Source: Rotaria macrura
Taxonomy: Eukaryota; Rotifera; Eurotatoria; Philodinida; Philodinidae
Direction of reading: 5' to 3'
NCBI GenBank assembly: GCA_900239685.1
Contig: OENT01000706.1
Location: forward strand, 9,895-73,894
DNA length: 64,000 nt
Shown: one piece after another, positions 11,970 through 24,369 of the stretch
How the letters are laid out: every line of letters begins with the position of its first letter
Position numbering within the stretch: the first letter of the stretch is position 1
The notes under the pieces: model-generated
The model's input: only the letters and a program-made list of their open reading frames with translations
Told to the model about the DNA's origin: nothing
The model's database searches: none
Made by a program: the position numbers and the translations under genes

Positions 11970-13520
11970 CTATCTATAAGAAACAATTTCAATTCTTACT
12001 TGATTTGGAATATCTATAAATTCATCGGTAAAACCCTCTTCATATTGTAGGTTATATTGCTTCATTTCATCGTCGGATATGATTTTATTGGCATGTGCTT
12101 GTTTTACATATGATCTAGTCAGTAATATTATATCAGAATTAGATGATGATTTAAAATTGTCAATTAATTCTAATTCCTTATTCCTTTTTATAAATTTTGG
12201 TATCCATCTTAAACATCCTTCCGTTGTATTTTGTTGATTAGTAAATGTAAAATTTAAAAGGTCAAATATTATGTTTTCATTTTGGATAAAATCTAGCTTA
12301 ATCATTATATATTTTCGTCGATAATTCACAGCTCTATCAAGTAAAAAATTAATTTTTGGATTAACAGTGTACCATGAATTAAGTTGTATTTTATTTGTAT
12401 TCATATCAAATACATCTTGAGTAGCTGTCGAAGTTTTTATTCCTTTTGCATACTTATTGAACATGATTTGCCATTGTGCATAACAGGTAAAATTAAGAAG
12501 GGATGAACCTCTGCAACGAATCCAAGCCATTTTTTCTGATGAATTATTATTTTTACCTCTGCGTAAAAATCGAATTATGTTTGCATTAGAAGGATCTCTT
12601 GACGATGGTAATGGCACTTCATCTGAAAAATCATTATCAGGATCTGTAGCTAACGATTTTTGAAGACGCGTCGATGCATCTAATGTAAATGGTAACCATT
12701 GATTGAGAGATAATGGCTTATACTCCCAAAAACAATCAACAACGGGTTCTTTTCTTTCTTCGATTTCGTCAAGAATAGTATTTCTCGGCAGAATGTTTGG
12801 ATTTCTTGAATAAGTGACAACAAGAAAATCATGGAAAAATTGTCGAATATTGGAATTTGTTTGCGCATTCATGATTGGATTTTCAAACGCATTGTTGTAT
12901 ATGAAATAGTCAGCACCATGTTGAAGTAAATATTTCACAGTATCTAAATATCCATGAAAACATGCCGTATGTAATGCTGTGGAGCCAATAGTTGTACTGA
13001 TTGCTGATCGTGGCTCTTCGTCGACGTAATCCGTATTTTGTACATTAACAAAACACTTTGCATCTTCAATAAGATATCTAACTAAATTCAAATGATCATT
13101 TCTCGCTGCACAATACAAAAGCGTTGTTCCATAAAAACCAGATTTATTATTAAATCTCTGATAGGCTTTAAGGAAAGTTTCTACTTCTGATTGATTTCCG
13201 TTCCATGCAGCTTGACATGCATCTAGTATGTATAATTTGCCATATAGATCATACGAAACCTGACGTAGTATGTCATCCGTCAATGCAACTGAAAATGTTT
13301 TATCTTTAATATTATAATTGTAGCTTTTCAATGTATCGAAAACATAATTTTGACATCGGGAAGATAACGATGAAAGATTCGTTTCTAAAATATTGACTAC
13401 TTGTTTTTGATCGATTGTTCGCTTTGTCTGCGAGACATCCTGATTTAATTCAACAATTGTCGTGATTATTGATCGTAAGGATTGTTTTAAATGTTTCTCT
13501 TCATCATTTTCACGGGACAT
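11970..13520 (-). CDS. Ankyrin-repeat protein with WWE-like segment
   Basis: A single open frame of 516 residues starts at the ATG ending at 13520. Residues about 95-240 carry ankyrin repeats, clearest in the GSTALHTACFHGYLDTVKYL stretch and a preceding GTTLLYCAARNDHLNLVRYL unit. Residues about 265-310 (FWEYKPLSLNQWLPF and the following Leu/Gln-rich helix) resemble a WWE fold, which in other proteins binds iso-ADP-ribose; this is a weak by-eye match. The C-terminal 200 residues are unassigned. The frame ends in VRIEIVSYR right after a consensus donor (GTAAGA at 11999); splicing a 49-nt intron there would replace the tail, so the true C-terminus is uncertain. No signal peptide or membrane segment is seen, so the protein is likely cytosolic. 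Confidence 0.75.
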   Translation of the reverse strand: MSRENDEEKHLKQSLRSIITTIVELNQDVSQTKRTIDQKQVVNILETNLSSLSSRCQNYVFDTLKSYNYNIKDKTFSVALTDDILRQVSYDLYGKLYILDACQAAWNGNQSEVETFLKAYQRFNNKSGFYGTTLLYCAARNDHLNLVRYLIEDAKCFVNVQNTDYVDEEPRSAISTTIGSTALHTACFHGYLDTVKYLLQHGADYFIYNNAFENPIMNAQTNSNIRQFFHDFLVVTYSRNPNILPRNTILDEIEERKEPVVDCFWEYKPLSLNQWLPFTLDASTRLQKSLATDPDNDFSDEVPLPSSRDPSNANIIRFLRRGKNNNSSEKMAWIRCRGSSLLNFTCYAQWQIMFNKYAKGIKTSTATQDVFDMNTNKIQLNSWYTVNPKINFLLDRAVNYRRKYIMIKLDFIQNENIIFDLLNFTFTNQQNTTEGCLRWIPKFIKRNKELELIDNFKSSSNSDIILLTRSYVKQAHANKIISDDEMKQYNLQYEEGFTDEFIDIPNQVRIEIVSYR

Positions 13521-16500
13521 CGTCTCAAAATTTACTAGACAAAAAGTTGATTTTTGTCACAACAAAGGTGTTTATCAAAAATAAAAATAAAATAAAAACG
13601 GCATTTCATTTGAAAAAATAAAATTCTCTTCGTCATAAGAGTTTAACAATATTTACTTAAGAAACAGCAGTTTGCTGTTTTTGTTTCTGAGGAAGAAGAA
13701 GAAAAAGCAACTAACCGATTGGCAAATGAAAAAATTTGAATGAAACAGACATAAACTTTAAAAGATTCTTCAACAATCTCCGTCATTGTTTTCTATCAAA
13801 TTATAAATTATACCTCAATAAGAATATCTTTATTTCATTCGTTGGATATTTATATACCAGTTGACACGTTTATGGATGAATAAGTTGATGAATTTTCTTT
13901 ATTTACAGATGCCTATTTCATGTAAAAGAAATAATTCAAGGGGAAATTATTACCTAAATGAGTTTTGTAAATGCATATGTATTTATGTTGTCACTCATGC
14001 TCACTATCTTCAAATCGAAAACAGGTATGTTTTTCTATTTTGATGATAGTCACATTTCTACAGTGACAATGAGACTTTTTTATGTTCTGTTTCCGATTAA
14101 TAATAGTGATGCATACAAAAATACGACAGCTAAATGTGTCACGTCTCTTTTATTCCATGTGTACAGGTAGCGTTTGACATGCGCAAGGAAAGAAGAAAAA
14201 AGAATATGTGCAGAGAAATATAACAGGTTGTCAATAGCTGATATAATAGGATGATTATTTATATCGTTGCTATTGAGGTCTTTTTTATTCAAATCAGCGA
14301 ACGATATCAGTATTCGAAAAATATTCACTAGCAACGTTGTTTCACATTTTGTTGAATATTGTGTTTTTGCTTTTATATAGTATGATGCATAATGATGATT
14401 TGGTTTGTAGTGAATAAAATCAATTTTAATATGTTGTTGGTAGGATGGATGGCGTAGCAATTTTCTCCATTGGTTTATTCTCCAAACTAATGAATTTCTT
14501 TTTTCGCGGGGGAGAGAAGAGCATGTTCCATGAATAACTTAAGCATAACATTGAATACAAATAAAAAAGAATCGATTGTCTTGGTCCTAAAAATATTCTC
14601 GCGCTCAAATATCCAAACAAGAGCGACTTGCAAATGATATCCGAATGATTTTCTGGAAATGTAAAAACACGAAGTATCTGATTGTGAACGCATTAAAAAT
14701 GTCTAGTGCATGTGAGAAAATACATTTCTATCTTAAAAATACAATGTTATAGTTCTATCGAACAATACATTAATGAACTTTTATCAAATCTTCTCTCGTA
14801 TGTGATCGAAAATCTAAGTAATCGTAAGTCGTATTTGGAAACAAAAAATTTGACATTCTAATCATACTATTTTTAATTCAGTTATCGACAATAAAAACAA
14901 TATTCTAATTCTAAATTTCTCTTCATTCGATATAGTTTAGGTCAGCATCTGTGTATTTAAATAAATTCGAACTAACTTTCAATGTTGACACTTTATTTTT
15001 AAATTCAACATATCCACATGAATACTATAAATATTGTATGATAAAAAGTATATTCTGATCGGCTCTCAACTGTAAACGAAAGAAAAACATTGTATTTCTG
15101 AATTAACAGATCTAATTACTTATAAATATCGATCATGTCAAATGTTCAACTTAACTCGCTGTACAAAGCAACAATGCACTAGAAATTGATAATATGTATC
15201 TCACAATTAAAACTGACTACCTTGGAAAATTTTCAAAACGATCTCAAGTTTTTTTCGACACTGAATTAAATTGATTTATTTCCCTAAATAGATCATAAAA
15301 CCTGAATTGAATGCAAAGATATGCGTTTATGTTTGATGCTTCAGTTCAACTGACATTCTGATTCACGAGATCTATTTCAATATTTAGCTATGCATCGAGC
15401 AATCATTGAATAATAGTTTTTGTGATAGGAAAACCAATACGACTTGTTCGAATCATGACGATAAAAAGGTTTTAATTCTAACAGGCATTGATAAAAAGTA
15501 TTCAAATTAAAAGAAAAAAAAACAAGTGAAAATATTCTATAGGAAAATATAGGTTATTATTCATTAGTCATCATATCTCTACGTTTAATACGTCGGTTTA
15601 CTCCATGCCCTAAAATTGAGCAATAGTGAAAATGGTGTTATGTTCCACTCGAGCCTATTCTAGCGACATAGGAATGAAAATATTTGAAAGACAACTGCAA
15701 AACGTTGAACAGTTGGCAGGATCTACAAACTGTAATACATTCGAGTTTTGAACACAAAACATCGCTAATGAAATACAAGAATTCAAATAACAGGTTTTGT
15801 AATTTAGCAATTCATTAAAATAAACTGCGTAGTCTATTAAAAGGCAATAGAATTCCTAGTACGAAGGATTTTGTAAAATTAGAGTGGCAAGATTCGATGA
15901 TTATGGGTTCGAACCAAATGAATGGGTTCTTGTAAAATACGTAATTAAACAAAATTTCTCTTGATTTTTAATAAAAACGTTGAACAACTATTGATGAGAT
16001 GGTGAAACAAGCGAACGAGGTATTCTGATTCTTGAACAAATCAATAAATCTTTTGAGTTTGCACGTGCACTAGATTTCGGAGTGTAGAGAAAAGAAGATA
16101 TGGTAGTAAAACACTTGTTTTATAGTGTTTTATTTCATAGTTCGGTGCTCTAGAAGGATGCACTTGCTTTCTTTTATTACCCCATAGGCAAACGAGGATA
16201 TGATAAAGCAAATTATATGATTCGTGGTGGCGAATGAATTTCCGAATGTAAATGTCAATCGTACTTACTAACCAATGTCCACGTCGTTTGTTGTTCAATG
16301 GGTCAACTAAGTTATGATAGCATTCACTCATAGCATGAAGATAGCTCCAGAATAGAGCTAGCAATTATCGACGTTTAGTTCTACAGTATTCAAACCACAG
16401 CAGAAATCTACGAATTTTACTAAAACATAAATAATCAGGTAGTAGTTACTCTCTGTTGCTTCCATAAAACGAGAACAGGCATGTAGTTATGATGAATTGC

Positions 16501-17435
16501 ACTTTTCAACTATTAGCACCCATACAGATTCTTACGAGCATAGATAAATGTTAATAGAGTTGGAAAGAGGAACGAACATGATATGCCCAATAATACAAAG
16601 ATGAATAGTGCTCTTAACAGTCATTGATAAATAAGAAAGAATACAATTTCAAACGTGCGAAGGAGGATTAAGTGAGAGATAACTCATCTCTTGCCGTTTG
16701 GATGATGTCTAACGTTTACTATTTAGTATGTATTTTATTTCTTTAATCAACGAACACAACAGAAAGGAAAATATTGTGTTTTCCAAGAGACGAATGTCAC
16801 GCTTGAAAATAATAAATAAAATGGTTTTAGATTTTAATGTCGTCAGTGACTAAGAAATGCTTCCTACGACTTTAATATATAACGAATGAATCACTTTCAT
16901 TTTCATTTTGAAGACATATTCATCTTTCAATATTATCAAGTTCATAAGTTATGAAATACAAATAACTCGAACATCTTCAAAATGTGTCAATGTTGAATCA
17001 AAAATCGATGTATTGCTAAATCTCTTCAATTACTTTTATATTTGTATTATTCACTATTTTTCGCCTTGAAATCAGTTAGATAGACTATTGTACGGAAATT
17101 ATTTGTAAAAGAACATTTGAAAAAATCTCATTTGAAATTTTTGTTCACTGTTTTATGTGTTGTGTTAAGAAATAGAAGTTATGACATGCTTGACAATGGT
17201 TTCGTATCTCTTAAGATGAATAAAAACACAACTTGAAAAAAAGAACATTGTGGGATTTATCAACCAAATTGGGTATTATTCATTTACCAATGAGTCATGG
17301 ATGTAAACAATTATATTTTTTTCAACAATAAGAATATATTTTGTTGAGTGTCTTGGATACATAAAAGCTTGCATCCATTCATTTGTGCATCCTTTTTTCC
17401 TTTCTCACAACTGTTACTGTTAGAAAACATACAGC
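13521..17435. other. Intergenic, no gene seen
   Basis: Nearly 4 kb of AT-rich sequence upstream of the ankyrin gene and the RING-vWA remnant, whose 5' ends face each other across it. Open frames are short, lack motifs and have no plausible splice partners. It may hold both promoters, but no specific element is supported. Confidence 0.4.
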
Positions 17436-20400
17436 ATGATACCAGTTACACAATCGGTAACATCCAATACTGATACTGATGATTGTATCATATGTTTAAC
17501 AGCTCTTGAAACAGGCACCTCTTTATTGATGCTACCCTGTGGTCATAAATATCACTTTCAATGTCTAGCAACGAATATCAAAGCGAATACTAAAGAATGT
17601 CCTCTGTGTCGAGCTAAAATTGAAGATGCTGTCATTCATTTACTAGAATCTCCGATTTAGTCATCAGTACAACAACAAGCAATAGTCACTTCACTGCCAC
17701 CAGTAAGCGTAAGTACTAAAAGATTCCACACGTGTTGTTTGACTATTATTTTATGAATTCTATCGAATTTCGGAGAATAAATTCATTCTGATGATACCGA
17801 ACAGATTGTTCCTTCTGTCAAAGATCGCATTGACGAAGTTACTGCACAAGAATATGTCAATCGTCTTGTTCGGTACGTCAGATCTTGGCTGCTTCGTTCA
17901 GTAATGTTAGCAATCATCACTTGATAACGGTTTCAACAACATGGGAATATGGTGCTCAGCTTCCAAATAAAGAATCGAATATTGACGGTCTTGTGACTCT
18001 CCAAGCACCATCCATCACCATACCTGTCGAATTAGAATCGCTTGAATCGCCTCGTGTACCTATCGATCTTGTTTGCTCTGTTTATCGAAGTAGATCAATG
18101 AAAGGTATCAAAATAGACTTGTTGAAACAAACTTTACTCTACATTGTCGATAATTTGAATGAATGCGATCGACTTGCTATTGTTTCATTTAATACTGATG
18201 CCTTTGATTCTTCACATGGACTCAAACGGATGCATCAACAAAAGTGAGTTTAAGATTAAAAATTTTATGGATACGATTCTAAATATTCGCCGTGATTGTA
18301 GTTTCAGTAGAATGATTACTGTTGTGACTTACAAGTGAAAGAGTTTCGATATTGACAGATGTTCTATACACAAAAGAGATACAACTTCTAGTAGAATGTT
18401 TTGCTTCTTTTTTTCTAATATATGACAAGTGTTTCTAGATCATGACATGGTAAAATTTGGCGAACAAATCATAATCCATAGGATAGCAAATGGGTCTCTC
18501 GAATACGTTATGATGCCCAAAGCTATGCCAGTCGCAGTCTTTCTAATATTTCAAGCTTGTTTGTCACAAATCATTAAAATAAAAGAATAGAACTATAGAA
18601 AATACATGATCACAGATGATAACCTTAGAAAAAATGCATAATATACAGTTCGTCTGTCTCACTTGATCAAATTACTTTCTAATTTTTTTTCACATCGATA
18701 TCTGTACTCGAAACGAAGAAGAAGACGAATGGGCCGTCTTTCGACTTCTTAACAATACAGTTACATGGTTGACAACAGTTTTTTAGTAGTTTGATGCTTT
18801 TTTTCCATAGTCATTACTAAGTGTAGATCCGAAAATAGCTTCAGTTTCTCGCGCAGAGTTCCATTGTCGCAATCTATACCAACCGGATATTAAACTTTTA
18901 TCAGAATATCGTTCCGAGACGCAGTCTTCGTTAGTATAACTCGTTCAAAGTGTAAGTACACTGTCTTACGGTTGTGTATCCAAAATCTTCGAAGTCTATT
19001 GCTCGATTCTTATTTTCCAAAGAAATGAGTCTAGCGAGAATTCGATTCGAAGATATAGAGAAATCAACGAACAACGAACGAAAACTGTCTAACATAAGAC
19101 TGCGTATTAATCAACACTGATCGATCGTATTGTTCAATTATCCATATTACACTTATCCTATGATAAATTTTCACTGCATTGAAGAGGTTTCAAAATTAAC
19201 ATGAACAATATAATTGAAAGAGATGAATAAATTGTTACGTCTCATTTAGACAATGAAGAATGTTATTTCTCAGGAAAGGTGCTTTGATTAAATATAATTA
19301 AATAGGTTGTTAAATGACTACTTGCTTTGTCCAACAACAGATCAATGAGTAATCGAAGGAAACAAAATAGTTGCATAAAATATATGTGACTTATCAAAAT
19401 CCATGAATATGAAATATTCAGTAATTAAACATTGTCGATTTTTGAGAATTTTACGAAAAATTTTGAAACACATACGAAAATGTCTTCTTTACTAGATGCC
19501 AATTTTTAAAATACTACGAATTTTTCCGATTTATTTTTAGTAAGCAAATTTTAAATGACATAATCAACCATGATATTCGTGCTAGATGTGGTACATACAT
19601 AGGAAGTTGATTAAAAATGGGCATCAACTTATTTACCAGTCGTCAAACATAAAATCCATCGAGTGCTTTACTCTTATTTACCGCTGGTCACGACAATCAA
19701 ACTCATGATTATACGCAAACGATGCAAGCACTACCCCATGATGTTCAATGTCACACCATTGGCTAGGGACGTAATCATTCAGCTTCCTTACTAGTACGAT
19801 TTGCTGAACAAGGAAATAGAGGTACTTTCACCTATATCGTAAGATGAATTTGATTAGCCGACATTGAAATTATCATGAATAATAATTCGTCGATGTTTTC
19901 TGTTTTTTTAAAGGTTCAAAAAGAAGCCATCGGTCCTGCATTGGGAATGACTCTCGGTGGTCTATTTACATGCATTGCACAACAAGTTCATGTTAAAATT
20001 GAAATGATTGGAGATTATAAAATTACTAATGTTCATTCCTCATATAAATATGAACCAAAACAATTGCCATCGACACAGCTCTATGTCAAATTGCATGACT
20101 TGAATGCTGAAGAAAAACGCAACATCGTTTTTCAATTACATATACCTGAATCTAACGACAGTATCGATGCGACCAGTCAACAACCAATGTCATTGAATCA
20201 ATCTTCAGAAGAAATACAACTGCCAGTTGATCAAATCATTGGTAAATATGAGAATGAACTAGTTTCTTTATTTTTGTCTGAGATATTAGGCTCACTGTTC
20301 GGTATACATATATACGGTTTTTTTCTTTCTGAATAGGTAATGCGACTATCAACTAAATTGATCCTAATTTTGGTCGCAGTATTACTACACAATCGGTTCT

Positions 20401-20797
20401 CTTCAATTTATTTCGAGGTTTCAATCCTCCGAATGAGCTTCTTTGTATTAATCATTTTCTTGACATACAAAGAAATCGAGTAGAAACTGCAAAAGCACTT
20501 GAACGAGCCATGGTTGAGTACGACTATACACTGTCACGTGCTATTCTGAAAGCACAAGTCGATAAGATCAAAGCAAGCGTATCTGCACAGGATCAATTCT
20601 GTCAAAAACTAATTATGGATCTTGAATATCGCTATCGAACGGAACAGGATTATCGATTATCACAATCCAGTAGTTATGTGTGTCATAGAACGGAGCGAGG
20701 TACATCCATGCCAACAACAAATGTTAGCTCATTACATTACATTAATAGTTATCAATGTTCCATGGGTACTCATTTCGAAAATAAAAACTCTGAATAA
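17436..20797 (+). pseudogene. Decayed RING-H2 / von Willebrand A domain protein
   Basis: The blocks in order are an intact RING-H2 finger at 17436-17660 (CIICLTALE, CGHKYHFQC, CPLCRA), a vWA start at 17885-18242, more vWA at about 19545-19850, and a C-terminal helical region at 19900-20797. Finger-then-vWA order recalls E3 ubiquitin ligases of the plant WAV3 type. The frame is broken repeatedly: TAG at 17658, a frameshift near 17870, TGA at 19608, TAA at 19650, TAG at 19764 and TAA at 20354. Metal-site residues are lost as well: the expected DxSxS of vWA reads Y-R-S-R-S, and the later TDG position reads TAG (Thr-Ala-Gly). About 1.3 kb between 18243 and 19545 has no recognisable coding sequence and may be an insertion or expanded intron. 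The RING piece alone could still be translated as a 74-residue product, but no function is implied. Confidence 0.75.
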
Positions 20798-22230
20798 ACT
20801 TAACAATGTGAAGTTTTATCCGAATACATGCTATCTTTTGACATTAAAATAATACAGATTACATAATGGACAATGCTTTTGTTCTAGACAACAATTCTAT
20901 GATCTACTAAAATCATAAATAAGCGTTTCATACTGAATAGTTTTTCTTTTTATCTGTTGCATAAAAAGACTAAATTAATCTCTTCATCTAATCATTGTAT
21001 ATTAGTAGTCTTCATTTTGATCATTCTCAGTAGATAATGTAGTGTATCGTATTTGAAATTTTTAGTAGGCCGACAAGTGTTTTGAGAGAAATTCATAAAT
21101 CTCTTTAGGATCTCTTCTTTGTTAAAGGTTTGTATAACAATTATTAGAGGATTCTATGTGATTCAGATACGAAGCATTTTTCGTTTTCCAATTATCTGAA
21201 TAAAAAACCAATGGAAACTACAATATTCTTGATTTAGAATCGAATCGATTGGATGAACCCAGTCATTCTGGTACGTTGTCTGAGATTAATTGAACGATTA
21301 AGCAAAGAAATATCAACTTATCGAAACACAACTTTCAAATATAGTCAGTAAAATCATACAAAGTATTGTGTTTACTATAGGTGCTAAAAGAAGAAAGACG
21401 GTTCTATTCCATAGTGTCTAAGTCTTATGATTCTGTTTCTGTCGAACTTCAAAATAAAATCCTTTTTTTTGCGTCCTGATATTTGAATAGCGTGATTTTT
21501 CTCGAAGTATATATTCATAGTAGTACGAAACTCTTGTAAACGTTCGACTATAAGCTACAACTTGAAAATTTTGAGAAACAAATAACAACTGAGCGGTGTT
21601 TACATAAATCAACAGTTAATGTTATGTCACCGATGAATGGCACAGAAAGAACAATTAATGGATATCTTTTTTTACCATAGAAAAATTCTAAACAGGGAAA
21701 TTTTGATTTTCATAGGTTTCCCGTATGCTCACGGTTTGTATTTGGAGATGAGTTTGTTGATTGTAACTAGTGATTGAACATGCAATCAACAAAGAACTCA
21801 AGAAACATGATCAACAATGAACATTGGTTTGATTTTAATTCTTAAAAATATGAACAAGATATCTTATAATTATTTATGCTTTTTCAGTTCAATAGATATA
21901 GTTAGTATCGGTATCTGAAAAGTGGAAACTCCTAACTAATGAACATCGAGTGTATGAAATCAAACATCTGCTTTAAATGATACTTTTCTAAGTTGATTAG
22001 CATCTGTTTCAAGAAGGGAAATGTATTTGCAGCATTGTTATTGAGCCAAGCTCTAGCGAACATAACCTAAAATTCGACATCATTATTATAGTCTAGTTTG
22101 AGTGTGCGATAAGGATTTTTTATTCATTTAGTACGTTGTTCGTTTCATATTGAGAAGTCATTTAGTGATGATACATTATTCTTCTAGTTCGAAACATTGT
22201 CATTAACTAGCAATTCAAGATTATTCAAGT
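20798..22230. other. Intergenic, no gene seen
   Basis: Spacer between the 3' end of the RING-vWA remnant and the 3' end of the 590-residue gene. No coding, RNA or repeat feature could be supported. Confidence 0.4.
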
Positions 22231-24003
22231 TTATATAAGATGATACTTGCTCTCATCAATAACTGAAGGATTAATTAGATGATGTTGAATGAGTAAGCCT
22301 AGTGTCGTCAGAGCGAGTTTCTCTTCTACTGCAGGTCCATGATTTTGCCAATATTCACCGAATACACCATGGGAGTCAGCCGGATTGAGCTGAGACACAC
22401 GGAAGCCTTGATCAGCAATGGCTATAGTTATTTCATGCATATCTTGATCAACGATAAGTACAGGTAAACTTGCTTGATATTTACTCTTTTGAAATTCATC
22501 GACAAAGTAGTGATAAACATCTGGAAGCTGATGGTGTTCGTGGGTTGTGGAGAAAATCGGTAAAGCAAACACAATAGCAAGAATATGTTTATATGTGGAA
22601 CAGTCGTTTTCGATTACGTGTCGAATCGCAAGAGCAGACAACTTTTTTACTTGAACATCGATTCCAATGTGCTTGCCGGAGAAAACACCAAGGCCAATGC
22701 CTGTCTCGACAACGACTTGAACCCTTTCGAGATCACATGCTCTTAATCTTAATCTTACCATGCGGACAAGATGATTAAACAAAAGGCTTTCGTTGAGTTT
22801 CACTGGTGGATGAGATCTCAATGGATAGAAATCTCTTCCATGAAATGCTGCCGGCTTATCTGTAGTTGAATCAAGTTGGAAAACTTCCCGCCAATTAGAA
22901 ATATAAGTCGTGATATCATCTACATCATGTTTTCGTCCAGCAAAGTCGATACCTGTAACTGATACGAGTTTGATTTTATTTGGCTGATCTTCGTCGAGGG
23001 AACGAGTTACAATCTTCGTATCGAATTTCATTAAGATAGGACAATCAGAAATTCGCACGACGAATTTCATGCGAAAAGCCTCATTACCATTCCTACTGCG
23101 CCCTTGAAGTGCTGTCAAAAGAAATGTATTATCTATCCCTGATATATCTTTATCAGCATAAACAGCATACGAATTTTGCCACCGTTTAATTTCTGCTACA
23201 GTCATAGTAAATTTGTTTGGTTTCCCCTCTCGGGGAAAATGAATTTTAATATCCGAATCCATATCGGAAGGACGTTTTGACAATTTGAATGCACTCACAC
23301 CATGTACAATATATTCACCTTGGATATTTTGAAAACCAAAATTTCTAAACAGAAACTCTTCCATCTGTTTAGTTTCAGGAATGCACGATCCACTCATTGG
23401 ACCATATTTATTCATGGGTGAAAGCTTTTGTCTCAGAAATTGCAATAGATACCGCAATTTCTCTGAAGTGGAACTTTTAACACCAAAGATCTCACTTGGA
23501 TATGTATTTGATGCCATCACATGAGTTGTTACTGTATATGAATCATGATATTCTGATAAGATTTCTTGACTTTTGTGATGTACGGATTGTGACTTCGGCG
23601 TAAGGCTACTTTCTGTACTTGGTGACTGGACGAAATCGGCAGCAGCATTGATTCTATTAAGAATGTGTACTGAAGTTGGTGATAAGCCAAATAAAGCATT
23701 CATATCTACAGAAGGCATTTGTTTCTGTTGATGATGTGTGCCAGAGAAAGTTGAGGGTTTCTTCTCGATAAAACTGGTGCTGATCGATCGATTGAAGTCT
23801 TTGTGTCGATGTTGACATGGCTTTTGCCATTGGAATTGACAAGATGCTGTATGATCAGCCGATATATCTAAACATTCCCCGATCGAATTTAGTGCAATCA
23901 TAATAAATTGTGTCAAGTGTTTATTTTTTATGAAGTCAAGAGATAAAAAAAGATCCACTTGTGTGTAGCTAACAAACTCTATCGAGCAACAGTACTTTGA
24001 CAT
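22231..24003 (-). CDS. Unassigned 590-residue protein, intronless
   Basis: A single long frame with no apparent intron. Residues 1-160 are low in complexity and Ser/His/Gln-rich. Residues about 180-380 form a mixed alpha/beta region. Residues about 425-575 look like the conserved core, with VVETGIGLGVFSGKHIGID (about 431-449), LPVLIVDQDMHEITIAIADQ (513-532) and NPADSHGVFGEYWQNHGP (540-557). Glycine-, Asp- and Asn-rich loops after hydrophobic strands suggest a nucleotide- or ADP-ribose-binding Rossmann-like fold, but I cannot assign a Pfam family with confidence; a DUF shared with Legionella proteins is one possibility from memory. Start choice is uncertain: the first ATG is used, yet Met35 or Met96 could serve. 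It lies 366 bp downstream of the caspase-like gene on the same strand. Lack of introns together with a bacterial-like core would fit horizontal acquisition. Confidence 0.7.
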   Translation of the reverse strand: MSKYCCSIEFVSYTQVDLFLSLDFIKNKHLTQFIMIALNSIGECLDISADHTASCQFQWQKPCQHRHKDFNRSISTSFIEKKPSTFSGTHHQQKQMPSVDMNALFGLSPTSVHILNRINAAADFVQSPSTESSLTPKSQSVHHKSQEILSEYHDSYTVTTHVMASNTYPSEIFGVKSSTSEKLRYLLQFLRQKLSPMNKYGPMSGSCIPETKQMEEFLFRNFGFQNIQGEYIVHGVSAFKLSKRPSDMDSDIKIHFPREGKPNKFTMTVAEIKRWQNSYAVYADKDISGIDNTFLLTALQGRSRNGNEAFRMKFVVRISDCPILMKFDTKIVTRSLDEDQPNKIKLVSVTGIDFAGRKHDVDDITTYISNWREVFQLDSTTDKPAAFHGRDFYPLRSHPPVKLNESLLFNHLVRMVRLRLRACDLERVQVVVETGIGLGVFSGKHIGIDVQVKKLSALAIRHVIENDCSTYKHILAIVFALPIFSTTHEHHQLPDVYHYFVDEFQKSKYQASLPVLIVDQDMHEITIAIADQGFRVSQLNPADSHGVFGEYWQNHGPAVEEKLALTTLGLLIQHHLINPSVIDESKYHLI

Positions 24004-24369
24004 AAAGAAAAAAACGTTTATGTTATGTCATACACCAAAAGAATGAGAACAAAATAATTTTTCTCTTTAGATCTTTAGAATTCTCACAAGGCAAGAACTT
24101 TTAGAGTGAAATATCCATCTTCATGTAAGATATGGCAAAAATCCAAGGTTTAGTTGACCTATGAAAATTTCAGTTATACAGAAACTGATTTTTCAATACA
24201 ATGGAATTCCATTTTCAACGAGGACGAAATTTGTCTCTTTTTTTCTTGTTCAAGATTATCGATGTTGATCGTCACGAGCATAGTCTTGTGGAAATAAAAA
24301 ACAAGGGAAATCTCCGTATTCTGGAGTTGCCCGAACATAATACTAACTTAAAGTTAAGTATTGATCTAC

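Noticed and set aside
14080..14693. Three overlapping minus-strand frames of 64-126 codons
   Set aside because: No motifs, residue content follows AT-rich base composition, frames overlap each other.
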